Notes under the pieces: model-generated | Told to the model about the DNA's origin: nothing | Database searches by the model: none | What the model saw: only the letters and a program-made list of their open reading frames with translations | Part shown: positions 32,850 through 44,952 of the stretch, piece after piece | Layout: every line of letters begins with the position of its first letter | How positions within the stretch are numbered: position 1 is the first letter of the stretch | Source of the DNA: Onthophagus taurus | Lineage: Eukaryota; Arthropoda; Insecta; Coleoptera; Scarabaeidae | NCBI RefSeq assembly: GCF_036711975.1 | Contig: NC_091972.1 | Span: 29,083,001 to 29,147,000 of the forward strand | Reading direction: 5' to 3' | DNA: 64,000 bases | Position numbers and translations under genes: made by a program

Positions 32850-33686
32850 TTAACTTCCAATGCACCCGCTGATAATCAATATATTTATACAAACTTGCCA
32901 TGATAACCGTTGCTTGAAAGCATAAGCGGCAAATTCGTCTCCTTGAATATACTTGACCATTTCTAAGAATTCAGCAGCGTTTTCCGCTTCTATGTTGTAA
33001 GTAACGTCATCTTGATTTAATGACATGTTTGAGAAAATAGCTTGGATTTCAGATCGATAATCTCTGGTTACTGTTTGGTTGTTCCATCCCAAAAGTTCGT
33101 AAATTAAGTCAATAACTTTATCAATGTCGATACTCATTTCAGTAAGACGTTCGGCGACGCGTTGAACTTCTTCTAAAGCAAGGATTTCTTCGGCCATATT
33201 GTAAGCTTCTTCGCTGGAGATTATTTCGAAAAATTCTTGGAAATCCGGGCTGTTGTTTAATTTGTCGTTGAAAACGGTAAGTGTTTGGGATACATCGAGA
33301 ATTTTATGAATATCATCGAGGAATTCCCTTAGAGTACGAGCAGTCACGTCATCAGAGCATTTGGATATCTCAACGTCGGCGACTAAATCACGGAAATATT
33401 GTATGATACCATCAATGTCAACTCCGGCATTATCCATATAAACTTTGAACTTTTGCCATGATGGATTGGCACCAACTGTATCGATTATGCTATTCCATTC
33501 GGGCCCTTGCATATAATTGACGACTTCTTGGAATTCGCTATCACTTTCAGCGTGTTCACGAGCAATAGATTTAATTTCAAGTAATGGGATGGTTGCCAGA
33601 ATATCTTGTAAATCTTGTTTCAAATCACTACATGGTATAGCTGAGGTCGTAGCTATAACGGCGAAAAATAGCAAAGCGAGTTTCAT
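32850..33686 (-). CDS. G12-like secreted protein (insect allergen repeat)
   Basis: A 278-codon single-exon coding region. Residues 1-16 (MKLALLFFAVIATTSA) form a signal peptide. The mature part has two related helical repeats, as in the insect allergen / microvillar G12 family of midgut secreted proteins: compare SEFQEVVNYMQGPEWNSII with AEFLEMVKYIQGDEFAAY. The 5' UTR is spliced: exon 33757-33782, intron 33687-33756 (GTAAGA..CACAG), with ATG directly after the acceptor. After SWQ (about 32905) similarity to repeat 1 continues only in another frame, so the last about 15 residues look frameshifted. The precise function of the family is unknown. Confidence 0.85.
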   Translation of the reverse strand: MKLALLFFAVIATTSAIPCSDLKQDLQDILATIPLLEIKSIAREHAESDSEFQEVVNYMQGPEWNSIIDTVGANPSWQKFKVYMDNAGVDIDGIIQYFRDLVADVEISKCSDDVTARTLREFLDDIHKILDVSQTLTVFNDKLNNSPDFQEFFEIISSEEAYNMAEEILALEEVQRVAERLTEMSIDIDKVIDLIYELLGWNNQTVTRDYRSEIQAIFSNMSLNQDDVTYNIEAENAAEFLEMVKYIQGDEFAAYAFKQRLSWQVCINILIISGCIGS

Positions 33687-33808
33687 CTGTGAAGAGACGA
33701 TTCAAATTTGCAAAGTTAATTATTTTTTTAATTATGATAACCAAAGTATATCTTACCTTGTACGAGAACGTATCTAGTAACTGATGATTCCAACCACTTG
33801 TCCGTACT

Positions 33809-33816
33809 CTTATATA
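33809..33816 (-). promoter_or_regulatory. TATA box of the G12-like gene
   Basis: Minus-strand TATATAAG lies about 34 bases before a TCAGTT initiator-like sequence (A at 33782), the classic insect core-promoter spacing. The spliced 5' UTR and start codon follow. Confidence 0.65.
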
Positions 33817-34929
33817 GTAGGTGGTAAAGCGTAAATATGATATTCAAAGAATCTCACTTATATCAAAGAAGATTAAAAAGTTGTAAATGCGAAGCAAGTC
33901 TTAATCCTTGATAAAAGCACCAATAAACTATATTTAAATATATATTTAATGAATTTCTATTGCTTTAATACAGATTAAAAAGTTATAAACATTGTTTTAA
34001 TCCTTGATAAGAGCAAAAAAACATATGTTTTAAACGGAAACTCATCATACTACGTCTTTTTCATTAACTGATAATTTGCCCAAAATAATAAAGGTCTTAT
34101 TTATAATCCTTGATTTCCTTTTCTTTTATTATTTTTTTAGCAAGTACAAAAAAATGGAGTTTCCTGTATTATTAACAAATTAAGTTATTCCTTTAAAATT
34201 AATTCAGCTTTGTGATATACATAAATTAATCTCATTAGTGAGTATCAACTAATTTGATATTTCCGGGTACCAAAACTTATAAAATTCCGATACTATTGCG
34301 CATTAACTGTTGATAAAAGTACCAATAAAAAAATACTTAAATATATTTTTAGTAAAATTCCGTTGGTGCAAAACAGATTAAGGCGTTATAAACAATTTGT
34401 CTTAATCTTTGATATACGCAGCAAAAAAGAACACTATGAATTTATAGTTCCTACCAACATTTTCATTAAGATCTAAATTAGTAAACAAAAATTCAAATAT
34501 TGATTTATTAATAATTCACTGGCAAATTTTTTCGACAAATAAAATAACAAAATGCTATATAAGAAATTTAATACATTTCTAATAAGAAAATCAAGATATT
34601 TATTGCAATTCTTCTTTGTGAGTAGACAGTACAATCTGCGAAGTTACACTATTGACTTCTTAAATGATTTCTTGCTTAAATAATTGTAGTCATAAACAAT
34701 ATTTGGATTTGGCGCCGATAATTTACAAATAGGCAGAAATAATAAAATTTATACTATAAATGCAAACTATTCATGGATAAACTATACAGAAAGTTACATC
34801 AGTTGCTACAGCATTTGCTATAAAGATTGGATGCTTTATAACTTAAACAGTTATTGTTGTAGCTTTAAACTCTATTGGTAGCGTATATGCTGGTTTGCTT
34901 TTGAGATTAACGATTGTTTTAGATATTTA
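33817..34929. other. Non-coding upstream region
   Basis: AT-rich. Two loosely similar stretches (about 33860-34030 and 34310-34440) share AAAAGTNNTAAA, TTAATCCTTGATA-like and CACCAATAAA words, suggesting an old duplication upstream of the G12-like gene. No gene is seen. Confidence 0.4.
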
Positions 34930-35640
34930 ATTATTGTGATATACAAGGAGGGTTCAAGTGCTTCAAATTTTCGTAGAAAAGATTATTTGAGACTATCAAA
35001 CAGGGTTCAGACCAATTAGAAGCACTACAGACACAACTATTTGTCGTAAAACAAATCCTAGAACAGGTATGGGAAAGAACGAAACATCGTATACAGCAGA
35101 ATATGATGGACGGAGAATTTGTCAAATCATGGAGAGGTGGAAGAATATCTGAAAATTTTGGAAAGAATCTGTAGTAATAGATAATCATACCTAAAAATCT
35201 TTGTGGAGCTTTTAAATTTTTAGGTTGTTGAAAATCATTAATTGCTTTAATTCTTGATTGTGAAGGAAAAATTCCTTCTGAGGGAGCATTGTGACTGAGA
35301 AAGTCTACAGAAGAAACTTCAAAAAGGAATTTTTATGGTTGAATATTGATACCGAATTCGCTTATCTCTCAAACAATAACGTTATGAAGTGTTCATCTTT
35401 ATTTTAACTAGCAATAAGAATATCGTTTAAGTAACGAAAAGAAAATTTCGACCAGAAAGTACCTCATTAATAAAACATTGGTATATTTTAACGTGGCGAG
35501 ATTTAATTGACAATAGTCAATTGATTGGCGATTTGGCCAACGATTGGCGTCTTTGACGTTGGAATCCTTTCTGGGTACCCTATGTAATGGAGAAGAAACT
35601 TGTGAAGAAGACGAACGACAAATGCCTAAAGAAACCATAT
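34930..35640 (-). pseudogene. Highly degenerate gypsy RT fragment
   Basis: Minus-strand pieces in order: NRWPNRQSIDYCQLNLATLK (cf. xRxVIDYRxLN), then a YLNDILIAS-like piece (catalytic box region with Asn for Asp), and YYRFFPKFSDILPPLHDLTN (cf. YYRxFIxxFSxIaxPLxxLT). These are gypsy pol landmarks at roughly correct spacing. Numerous stops make it a relic. Confidence 0.65.
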
Positions 35641-36324
35641 GTTGAAATCCGTTTTTTGCTATAGTAAATTTGTCAGGGTCTAATCATCGTGTACGACAGA
35701 AAGGTAAGTGTGATTATTAATTATGCGATGTTGTATCGAGTGTAAGACTGGAGAAGAGAAACCTGTGGTAAAGTAAGTTTTGAAATTTTTTTAATGAATT
35801 TGGTCAATTTATACTAAGATCCATCCATCCAATGGCGCTACAGCCCAATTCGAATTTTGGTCTCCACAATTTTCCTGGTTTTCCTCTGTCTTCTGATCTT
35901 TCTTTCTAGTTTGCAGCCAGCTGTCGCTAAAAAAAACATAACAAAATAAATATTTGTTAAGTTATTGACTGTTCTTTAAAATTGTTTTTGCTGAAACGAA
36001 ATTAATTCTAAAATATGTCTAATAACAATCTTAGTTACTATTTTTACAATTTAATGATTTATAATATTACCTCTTTGAGTGCTTTGGTATCTGTTTCTCA
36101 CTCCATATTCTCCTAATAAGCTTTTTTTTCAGGAGACAATGGTATACTTGTCCGTTCAGGATCAGATATAGACATTGCTCTTGATTCATCCCATGATTAT
36201 TAAATAGAAGGTTCATTTTCAGTCTCATTGGTGTCTTAATTCGAATACTGCTACTTCATTTTCGGATATACTTTTTGTTGAAGAGAACACAAGATCCAAT
36301 ATTTAAAGTGTTCCTAATTTATGT
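35641..36324. other. No gene recognised
   Basis: AT-rich non-coding sequence between the gypsy relic and the AAT-tailed LINE. Confidence 0.4.
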
Positions 36325-37485
36325 ATTATTATTATTATTATTGCTGCCGGGCTGAGGGGAGCGGCCCCTTTCGTTACCGCGACATATAAAATCTATTGTT
36401 ACTTTAGCCCTCCAAAGGTTTAGGGTAAATATAGGTCCTTGATGAACCTTAGTATTGATCTGAGGTTTTGAAGCTTTATGTTGGTAGGTGTCAAGAGAGT
36501 TTTACCGAAAATTTTGTGTCTTAGACGACCTCTGGCGACGCAATTGCACAGCATATGTTCAGCTGTTTCTAACTCGTCGTTGCAAAGTAGACAAGTTTAA
36601 TCCTCAGTTTGTCCAATGTTGAAGAGGTGGTATTTTAGGGGCTCATGGCCGGCCAGATAACCGGAGAGCGTCCTTAGATCCCCTTTGCTGAGGCATAACC
36701 CCTCTTTGGTTTTGTTTTGCGACAGAGTTATCATACTCTTCGCTTGTCTGTGACCTGGAAGTTCGTTCCAGCATAAGGCTACCTTTGAGACCTCCCAATT
36801 GTTGATTATTTGTTTTAGGTGGCTTTTTTGTAGTCCACAGCCTGGTTGGGGTCCAATGAAGGGCGTGTTCGCTGCCTCTTTGGCTAGCTTGTCCGCCTTC
36901 TCATTGCCCTCAATGTTGCTGTAATCTGGAAGCCACCATAGCGTAACTACATTGCCCCTAGCGAGTTCTTTCAGGTTGCTGGTACACTCTCTGATTAGTG
37001 CGGAGTCACACGTGTAGACCTGAATTGCCTTTAAGGCGGCCCGACGGTCTGTGAAAATGTTTATGGATGCATCTTTTTGTCCCTTCTGTAGGTTCAAAGC
37101 GGTGCAGAAGTTTATAGCTAGAACTTCTGCTTGGAAAATTGTTATATCCGAGCTGAGGGGCAGTTTAATGTGGCTGTTTGGTCCACTGATGTCCATACCT
37201 ACTCCGGATCTAACTGTCTTTGACCCATCGGTGTACCAAGCTAGCGCTCCTCTTTTTAATTGAGGTCCTCCCTTCGCCCAATCATCCCTGCTTCTAAATA
37301 TAACCTTATACCGCTGGTTAAAATTGTATTCTGTCAGTATAAGGTCCGTTTTAATTTCAATCAGGTGATTTAGACATGGGTCCTTGAGGATTTCCAGGTG
37401 TCCTCTGAGGTTGCCCTGCATCAACTTGAGTGAAGAAACTATTTTCAGTGATAAGGCACTTGAGCTGCCTCCTTTTGTATATACA
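36325..37485 (-). mobile_element. RNase H-bearing LINE, 5' truncated, AAT tail
   Basis: The minus-strand 3' end is an (AAT)6 tail at 36325-36342, as in I/R1-group elements. The preserved part is the RNase H and cysteine-rich end. The 5' end breaks at about 37485 against a CAGGGTGATTC sequence resembling a DNA-transposon terminus. It is a different family from the LINE at 14-16 kb. Confidence 0.8.
36480..37480 (-). pseudogene. LINE ORF2 C-terminus: RNase H and zinc finger
   Basis: RNase H blocks: LAWYTDGSKTVRSGVGMDIS, TIFQAEVLAINFC, INIFTDRRAALKAIQ and LWWLPDYSNIEGNEKADKLA. The usual DSqAA reads DRRAA, and HsGxxGNExAD reads YSNIEGNEKAD, so the histidine is lost. An in-frame TAA at about 36600 precedes TCLLCNDELETAEHMLCNC, the terminal CCHC-type motif. 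Without that stop it would be one continuous reading frame. Confidence 0.85.
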
Positions 37486-37997
37486 GGGTGATTCACATAA
37501 GAACCGACACAGAGCAGGGACATGTAGAAGACAATAAATTAAGATGATTTAACGCAACTTATCTCTATACTAAGTTGTACCCCTGAGAAGTTATAGGCCT
37601 TCAAACTTGAGTCTTAAATTTTTAAAACATTGAATATCTTCGCAATACATCAAGCTAGAAAAAACAAATTTGGTATACGTTATGAGTGTACCGAAGGTAA
37701 TAATTGGTAGCAAGTTGAGACCATGTGGCATTTAATTCTAAAACTTTTTTTATTCTTATTATTTTTTAAAAACATTGTCGTTTTCATAAAAAACTCAAAT
37801 AACGTATTTCGTTAATGCTACTTAAAATCATTGAAAATTCAGTAGTCGGCTGTGAAATTGTACGTCAAACTTGACAAATAGGTTATAAAACCTTGTCATC
37901 AAATAACTTTATAACCTGCCTTGAATTATTACAGGCGGATTCACGAATTCACAGAAAAAGTTTATTTCTCTTTCCGTGTCGAATCTATTGGTGAGTA
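37486..37997. other. No gene; possible DNA-transposon end
   Basis: Starts with TA followed by CAGGGTGATTCACATAAG, like the termini of other TA-flanked elements here, but no matching opposite end was found nearby. Confidence 0.35.
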
Positions 37998-38543
37998 CAG
38001 GGTGTCCCAATTTCGATGTCCGTATAGGCTATCTCCGAAACTAAAAGAGATAGAAAAAAAGTAGCTTACATGTCATGATCTCGTTTTTCGAGAAAATGCT
38101 AATGCCGAAAACTCCGAACAGCAGAACTATCGTCTTTTGTTTTCGCCCTATCGGTAAAAACTGCAAATTTTGCAAAAACGACAATCGCGAATATCTCACT
38201 TATTATCAAAGATGAAGTATTATAAATAAAACATTATATGGCCAACTTTTTATGAAGAATTCCGTGGCGTAGGTAGAATTTTTTTCCCATCTTTTATTTT
38301 CGATATTTTAGACATAACTTTTTTTTTTTTAATGGAAACCATAGTTGGCTATACCCTAAAATAATTTGTTATTTTCTTCTGATAACAAATATATATAGTT
38401 TGTTTATTTCTTATAGTTATTGAATAATTAATAAAAATTCATTTTAATCTATATAAAACTAATGTATGTATTTAAAAGTTAATGTTGTTATGGTGATAAC
38501 CATACCATACATACATTGTTTCCAATTATTGCCGGGACACCTG
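37998..38543. mobile_element. TA-flanked MITE with short TIRs
   Basis: The ends read CAGGGTGTCCC and, inverted, CAGGTGTCCC. TA sits on both sides (37996-37997, 38544-38545). The interior (about 546 bp) is non-coding. Size, TIR type and TA site fit a Tc1/mariner-related MITE. Confidence 0.55.
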
Positions 38544-38545
38544 TA

Positions 38546-39311
38546 TACAGTGTGACCACAAAAAATAAATTAAGGATTTCTTCATTTGTATAATAATATA
38601 TTAAAAAACAAGTTTCGTAAGACACGTTTGAAATACACGAATTCAAGTTGAAAAAACGAGTGGCGAAGCCACGAGTTGTTTAATGAATGAATGCTTCAAG
38701 TCTTATGAAACGTGTTTTTTATGCTATTTTTTGTATTTCGCGTTTTTATCGTTCTTTTTTCTCAAAAATAAAATAAATTTTGACAATGTAGGGAAATAGG
38801 TATGTAGCAGTTGGTAACACCGTAACACTTGAAAATAGAAATTTGAATTGACAATTAGAAACTGTCAAAACACAATGTATTCACCTGACAAAAATGTTTC
38901 ATGTACACCTCCCAAAATAAGAGAAATTGCTCAGAGTTCAGTGTCCTCATCATTGTGGACCTTGTATTCGATGCTAAGAACGTGTTTAAACATCCATAGA
39001 CAAACACTGTCACATTGACAACTAGAAAAATTAATGACCCAATGTCACCAATTTGAACTGGTTCCATAAAATGTTACTAAAATCTCATTATAGCATCGGA
39101 TGCTGTAAGGAGTTTCATTACAGCACCCGTTTGAGTACTGTTATAGCTTTCATTACCGTCGCGAATTACAAAAACATTATTTACGTTGTTAATATCCATT
39201 TTAACTGGTTTTAGACTCACAAACATCAAATAACGTAAATCAGACTTTGACGTTTGTCAATAAGTCATTAAACATTTGTTTTCCATGGCTCACTACGTTA
39301 AATTCAATATA
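38546..39311. other. No gene recognised
   Basis: Non-coding. Short inverted segments occur around 38590-38760 (AAACGTGTTTT-type words with opposite polarity). A 70-codon minus-strand frame (39067-38855) has no recognisable domain. Confidence 0.35.
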
Positions 39312-40712
39312 TAGTGTGTCCGTAAAGTAACGGATATAGGCGATAAAATCATAATAAACGGTTTATGGAAAAATCTGAAACGGGTCTAAAGATTTAAATC
39401 TTTTGCAATTTTTTGGTGTAGATTTCAAATTTTTTCCGCCAATTTTTAAACGAGTTATGGCGTCAATGTTTTTTTTTAATGGCAATCCCCCGTTTTTATT
39501 GCGGAATATGAAAGAGGATTTTTTTCTGAATCTAGTACATATGGTCAATATTAATATTGGTTACATAAGAAAATTTTCGAGAAAAATTACTTTAAAGTTT
39601 AATTACTTCAAATTTGTGTAATGATAAAAATAGCAGTAGTCATGAGTAACTATGGTAACCAATTATTCTAAACAATTCCCTAAATATCAAAAACTGATTT
39701 AGTAAAGCTTCTTGAAGTGTGGTGGCGCGCCATCTTGTTGGAATAACTGCCGTTGGAATTGAGTTGTGTCAACATTATCGGGATGGAAGGAATGACATCG
39801 CTTTGAAAAAATTTAAACATCTCTTTCCACTTAAGGTTTCCTCAAATCATTTGCGGATTTTGGGTGTGCGACTTTCTTGGCTAATTTGGATTTTGAGTGG
39901 CGCAATACCGACAACTTTGTCTATTTACTTGTTCACTCAATGTAAATGTCCCTTCGTCGAAAAAATTATGTTTTTGACAAAGTCTTCCTCATCGTTGCAA
40001 AATTTTTGTTGCAAAAACTACGACTCATTGCTCGTGAATCAGGTTTACTTTAAGGGAATACTATTTTGCGGGTTTTAAAATTTTATGAACCGTTGATTTA
40101 CTAATGTCAAAATTAGACCCAATACTCCTTACAGTAACATGAAGGTTTTCTTGCCCAGCCAAAACCACGATTTGTTAAATTTCCCTTGCAACATTCAGTA
40201 GGCCACACTTCGAAAAATGCTTCGAGAGATGGCCATGCTGTTTAAATTTAGTCACAGCTAGGCTCATCATACTTTGGCTAATGAGTTGGCGATCAGGATA
40301 TGTTGTATTAAAGAGGTCAACTACTTACTAAATCAGTTTTTGACACTTAAGAAATTATTTAAAATAATTGGTTGCCATAGTTACTCACGGCTACTGCTAT
40401 TTTCATCATGTCAACAAATCTGAAGTAGTTAAATTTTAAAGTAATTTTTCTCGAAAATTTTCTTATGTAAGCAATATTAATATTGACTGTATTAGATTCA
40501 GAAAAGAATCTTCTTTCATATTCCGTAATAAAAATGGGGGATTGCCATTTGAAAAAAATACCGATGACGTCATAACTCGCTTAAAAATGGCGTAAAAAAT
40601 TTAAAATCTACACCAAACAATTGCAAAAAATTTAAATCTTTAGACCCGGATTTTTCCATAAACCGTTTATAATGATTTTATCGCCTATATCCGTTACTTT
40701 ACGGACGCACTG
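39312..40712. mobile_element. Tc1/mariner-like transposon, about 390-bp TIRs
   Basis: About 390 bp at 39312-39705 recur inverted at about 40325-40712. The ends are TAGTGTGTCCGTAAAG and CAGTGCGTCCGTAAAG, both flanked by TA (39310-39311 and 40713-40714). The 620-bp centre holds a decayed minus-strand transposase. The whole element is 1401 bp. Confidence 0.85.
39716..40300 (-). pseudogene. Transposase remnant inside the long-TIR element
   Basis: Minus-strand pieces in order: VRSIGSNFDISKSTVHKILK (HTH-like), FFDEGTFTLSEQVNRQSCRY and CATQNPN (cf. FSDExxFxLxGxVNRQNxRYW), then a gap, then QQDGAPPHF near 39740 (second catalytic Asp block). These match insect IS630/Tc1/mariner-superfamily transposases. 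The part between the first and second Asp blocks is mostly deleted, and the end of the catalytic core is absent. Confidence 0.75.
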
Positions 40713-41649
40713 TATGTGAGCATTTTTCAAAAAACCCTAATTATTTCCCAAACTATTAATGTTAGGTATAGGACATATGGAGTATAAAAGATGTAAAATG
40801 AGACGCCGAAGACGACTAAGTAATAAAATATGGGGGATGCCATTTAAAAAAATGAAGTTATGGTACTTCTAAATTACGAAAAGTTAACGTGCCATTGTAT
40901 AGTGGCCAAACGATCTAGACAGCCATTCTCGGCACCAAAACATACTCTATCATGTTGCTTAAGCATGTTCAGAATCCTAAATTGATATTCCAAAAATCGA
41001 GTGTTCTCTGATTTTTTGAACAAATGTCTGCTGGAGCAGATCTTTCTAGAAAGATTGAAATAACTCGAGAACGGCCTAATCAAATTGCAAAAAGTAAAGT
41101 TATTCATAAACCTTGAAAACAGACAAATCCAAATATGGAAAAATATGCAGGATATTCCGTTTAAACAAATAAAGTAGGTGGCGACTTCCGATATAACCGG
41201 AAGTGTTAGAAATCTGAAAATATTTTAGTCGAAGAGAAAGCAATCAAAGCTCAAATTTTTATTTTGGCCAGAACCCCAGAAATGTGAGCGGTCTCGCTGA
41301 GACCCGTATATGGAAAATTATCATATACACAGGAAAAGACACCATTATAAGGAATGTGATGTTGGACTTTGTGTAATTCCATGTTTCAAAGTATATTATA
41401 CGCAGAAATATTTTTAATAAATTCCGTTTACGCAAGCTTTCTTCTTTTTCTTTATGTTTATTTTGAAAAAATCATTACATTTGTTATTTTCAACAAAAAT
41501 CTGAACAAAATAATCAAAAAAATAAGCAATTTTATGAGCATACTTTCGAAAATTAATCAATCAGTTAAGGGATTAAAACTTTTTCTAATTTGCAAGAAGA
41601 ACTAAATGAAGATAAATTATACAGAAAGATATAACTTCCATTTATTATA
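40713..41649. other. No gene recognised
   Basis: Non-coding and AT-rich. Phrases such as TGGGGGATGCCATTTAAAAA (40830) echo the TIR interior of the neighbouring element (GGGGGATTGCCATTTG), suggesting an older relative. Confidence 0.4.
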
Positions 41650-42341
41650 CAGGGTGTATCTGATTGACTGCAACAAAGTTCAAGGGGTGATTCTTTAGTG
41701 AATTTAAGGGTACTTTAATATAATAATATACCCTCCAAAAATGGCGGAAAATTTTGGTTTAATTTTTTTTCTCAAAAACCATAAACGCTAGGAGAATGAA
41801 ATTTGGGGAATATGTTTAACTCATAATAGGGCACGTTTTGACCCTATTTGTACTTTCAACCTACCCTTCTAAACTATTAATCGTAACCACCCCCGTTCAA
41901 TTTATGAATAGATTTTTTTTATGAAGATGATACATATATTGGAAAAATTTGATTTAAATAGATGAAAATATTCTAAAACTTTTTTACCCCTCTGATGTTC
42001 TTCGAAAATTTAATAATTTTGGAAAAAAAAAATAATTACAATATTAATTAAAACGGGAGTGGTTAGGTTTAGTCATTTAGAAGGGGTTATTGAAAGTACA
42101 AACAAGCTAGAAACGTGCCCTATTATGAGCTACACTTATTCCCCAAATTTCATTTTCCTAGTGTTTATACTCAACAGTACACTTTCATGTACTGTTTGTA
42201 GACAAAAAAATCAAAATTTTCAAACAAAGCTAGATGTAAATCATAGTGTATGGGATTTGAAATATCCATGTTAAGTGTCTATTATTAAGTTGATTTCAAA
42301 AAGAGTAGATTATAACATATAGCAATTACAGAACCTATGGC

Positions 42342-44942
42342 TTGAGAATGGTAAATATACAAGGATTGTTAAGTCATAAAACAGAATTGTCGCAATATAT
42401 GTTTAGTGAGAAATTTGCGCTCTTTGCTTTAACCGAAACTCATGTTACAATGGATATAACAGATAATGAACTTTTGATTCCATTCTATAATGTCGTTAGA
42501 TGTGATTCTCATAGCAGGCATACGGGTGGTGTTTTATGGTACATACACCGGAGGTTTTGTTATTCTGTGTATTTAAATGCTGTTTTCAGTGATCAAATAT
42601 GGGTGCATCATTGATTGGGGATTGATGGGGGTATCATTTGATTTCTACGATGCAATATTGGTATACAGGTCTCCCTCTGCAAGTATTACTTGGTCCATTG
42701 ATGTTTTTGAGAACATTTTACAGTCACAAAGCTTCCGGCGACCTACTATTATATTGGGTGATTTTAATATAAACGTGAATAGTGATACTACGTATGCATC
42801 AAGACTGATTGGCATAATGAGTTCGTACGGATTTAAGCAAATTGTTAATGATTCCACTAAAATTACATTAATTAGTCAAACTTATATAGATTTGGTTTTT
42901 ATAAATTGTGATAAATGGAAAGCTTCGACTTTGAATCAACCAAGAATATCTGATCATTTTATTATAGATACATACAAGCATAACAAAATAACACAGAATA
43001 TTACAAACTCTTATAACAGAACATTCAGAAAACTTCGATCTCTTGATCCTATTTTATTTAGAGTAAAATTAGAAGGGTTACATTGGATGATAATGGGTGG
43101 AGTTAGTGACTTGGTATCAAACTATAACAAAAATATAGTTGATACATTAGACCAGTTAGTACCAAAGTTTAACATAAACATCAATGGAAATCAAAATAGG
43201 TGGTACAATAATAAATTGAAATCATTGGCGCATGAACGTGATAATCTATACCAAAAGGCTATATTAAATAAATCTGAATCCGATTGGGAATTATAGAGAA
43301 TCAGTAGAAATAAATATACTGCCGAAATTCAAAAAACAAGAAAAGCATATTTCTAAAATAAAATGAAGAGTGCTAGTGGAGACCCTAAACGAATGTGGCA
43401 ATATATAACAGAAGCGATTAACAACAAACCGCATTTGATGCAAACTAACATGTCTTTTGGAGATGAAATATTGATGGATCCGTATAAAATCGCAAATAAA
43501 TTCAATGAATATGTGAAATCTAGCATTGATGATCTCTTGCAAATTTATTCCGCAAATGCGATGGTATATGAACCTGTGTTTTTAAATAACAATGTGAGTG
43601 ATATTTTTTTGAACTCAAGCCAATAAATACAGTTGAATTAAAAGGAATATTGAATGAGATAAAGGATGGCAATTCTGAAGATGACATAAGTAAGCAGGTT
43701 ATTCAAATCGGTGGTGATTTGATAATAAATCAACTTTTACTGATCGTGAACTCTTCTATAAGAGACTGTGTTTTTCCTAAGATCTGGAAGAAGGCTACAA
43801 TAATTCCAGTAGCAAAAATTTAAAATTCGAGAAAATGCGAAAATCAAACACCTGTCAATACAATTTTATTATCAGCTAAAATTAGTAGTCATAAACAGTT
43901 GAAGGATTTTATTTCTCGCAATGAAGTGCTCTCTGACTATCAGTCGGGGTTCCGAGACGGCCATTCTTGTGAGAGTGCATTACAACTGATCATATCCAAA
44001 TGGAAATATGTATTGGATACACGAAACAAGATTGTATTGGCTGTCTTTTTAAATTTCAAACTTGCCTTCGAAACGGTAGATAGAGAACGTTTGCTACATA
44101 AGCTACGATGTATTGGAGTTGGAAGTAGGACAATTATGTGGTTTAGAAGCTACCTTAACGATCGAGTTCAACAGGTAAAATTTGGTGATGTGCTATCTAC
44201 AGAAATAGAAACAACTTATGGAGTTCCACAAGGAACGGTACTAGGTCCGTTACTGTTTATCATATACATCAACGACATCGTATCCGTCTGTAATGGTGAG
44301 GCCCTAATAAATCTTTTTGCTGACGACACACTTATAGCAGTTGAAGACAGCAGCATCGATTCAGCTACAGATAAAATGAATGTGATCTTGCGTAACTTGC
44401 AAAAATGGCTAATAGTTAATAAAGTAATTGTGAATACGGGTAAAACTAAAGCTATGGTTCTGGGTCAGTGCGGAATTAATTGTTTTAATGAGGTTTCTTT
44501 AAATAGTGATGTGATTGAGTATGTAAATATTATAAAATACCTAGAAGTATTTATTAATAAAGATCTCAAATTTAAATACCATATCGCAAATGTTATTGAT
44601 AATGTTAAAGATAAAGTGAATTACTTTTCTAGAATTTGTAGGTTGTTATCTGTAACCGTTCGAATTGTGGTGTATAAGTCATTAATTAGCCCAATTTTTG
44701 AGTGTTATCCTACAATTGTTTATTATGCTGGAGAATCGGAAATGCAAAGTTTACACATCATACAAAATAGGGCCATGCGAGCGATTTTGGGTTGTAATAT
44801 GTTTACTAGAATTAATGATATGTTAGACGCATTATGTTTTTATTCTGTGAAAGAGAGATTGTATATGTTAAATATGTGTTTTGTATATAAATTGGTTAAT
44901 TTGTTACCTCGATATTTGCAAGTGTCAAAAGTATCCGACATA
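42342..44942 (+). pseudogene. LINE ORF2: endonuclease and reverse transcriptase
   Basis: Endonuclease: FALFALTETHV (catalytic Glu), SRHTGGVLWYIHRRF, then TIILGDFNINVNSDT (GDFNxN) and ISDHFIID (SDH, catalytic His). RT: LSDYQSGFRDGHSCESALQL, LAVFLNFKLAFETVDRERLL (catalytic first Asp, normally LDxxkAFD, reads LNFKLAFE), YGVPQGTVLGPLLFIIYIND and LINLFADDTLIAV (FADD intact). Frame breaks lie near 42600, 43296 and 43626-43899. The LLFxxYINDI and FADDT style is that of CR1/L2-type LINEs. Likely inactive. Confidence 0.85.
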
Positions 44943-44952
44943 GGGTAAAACG

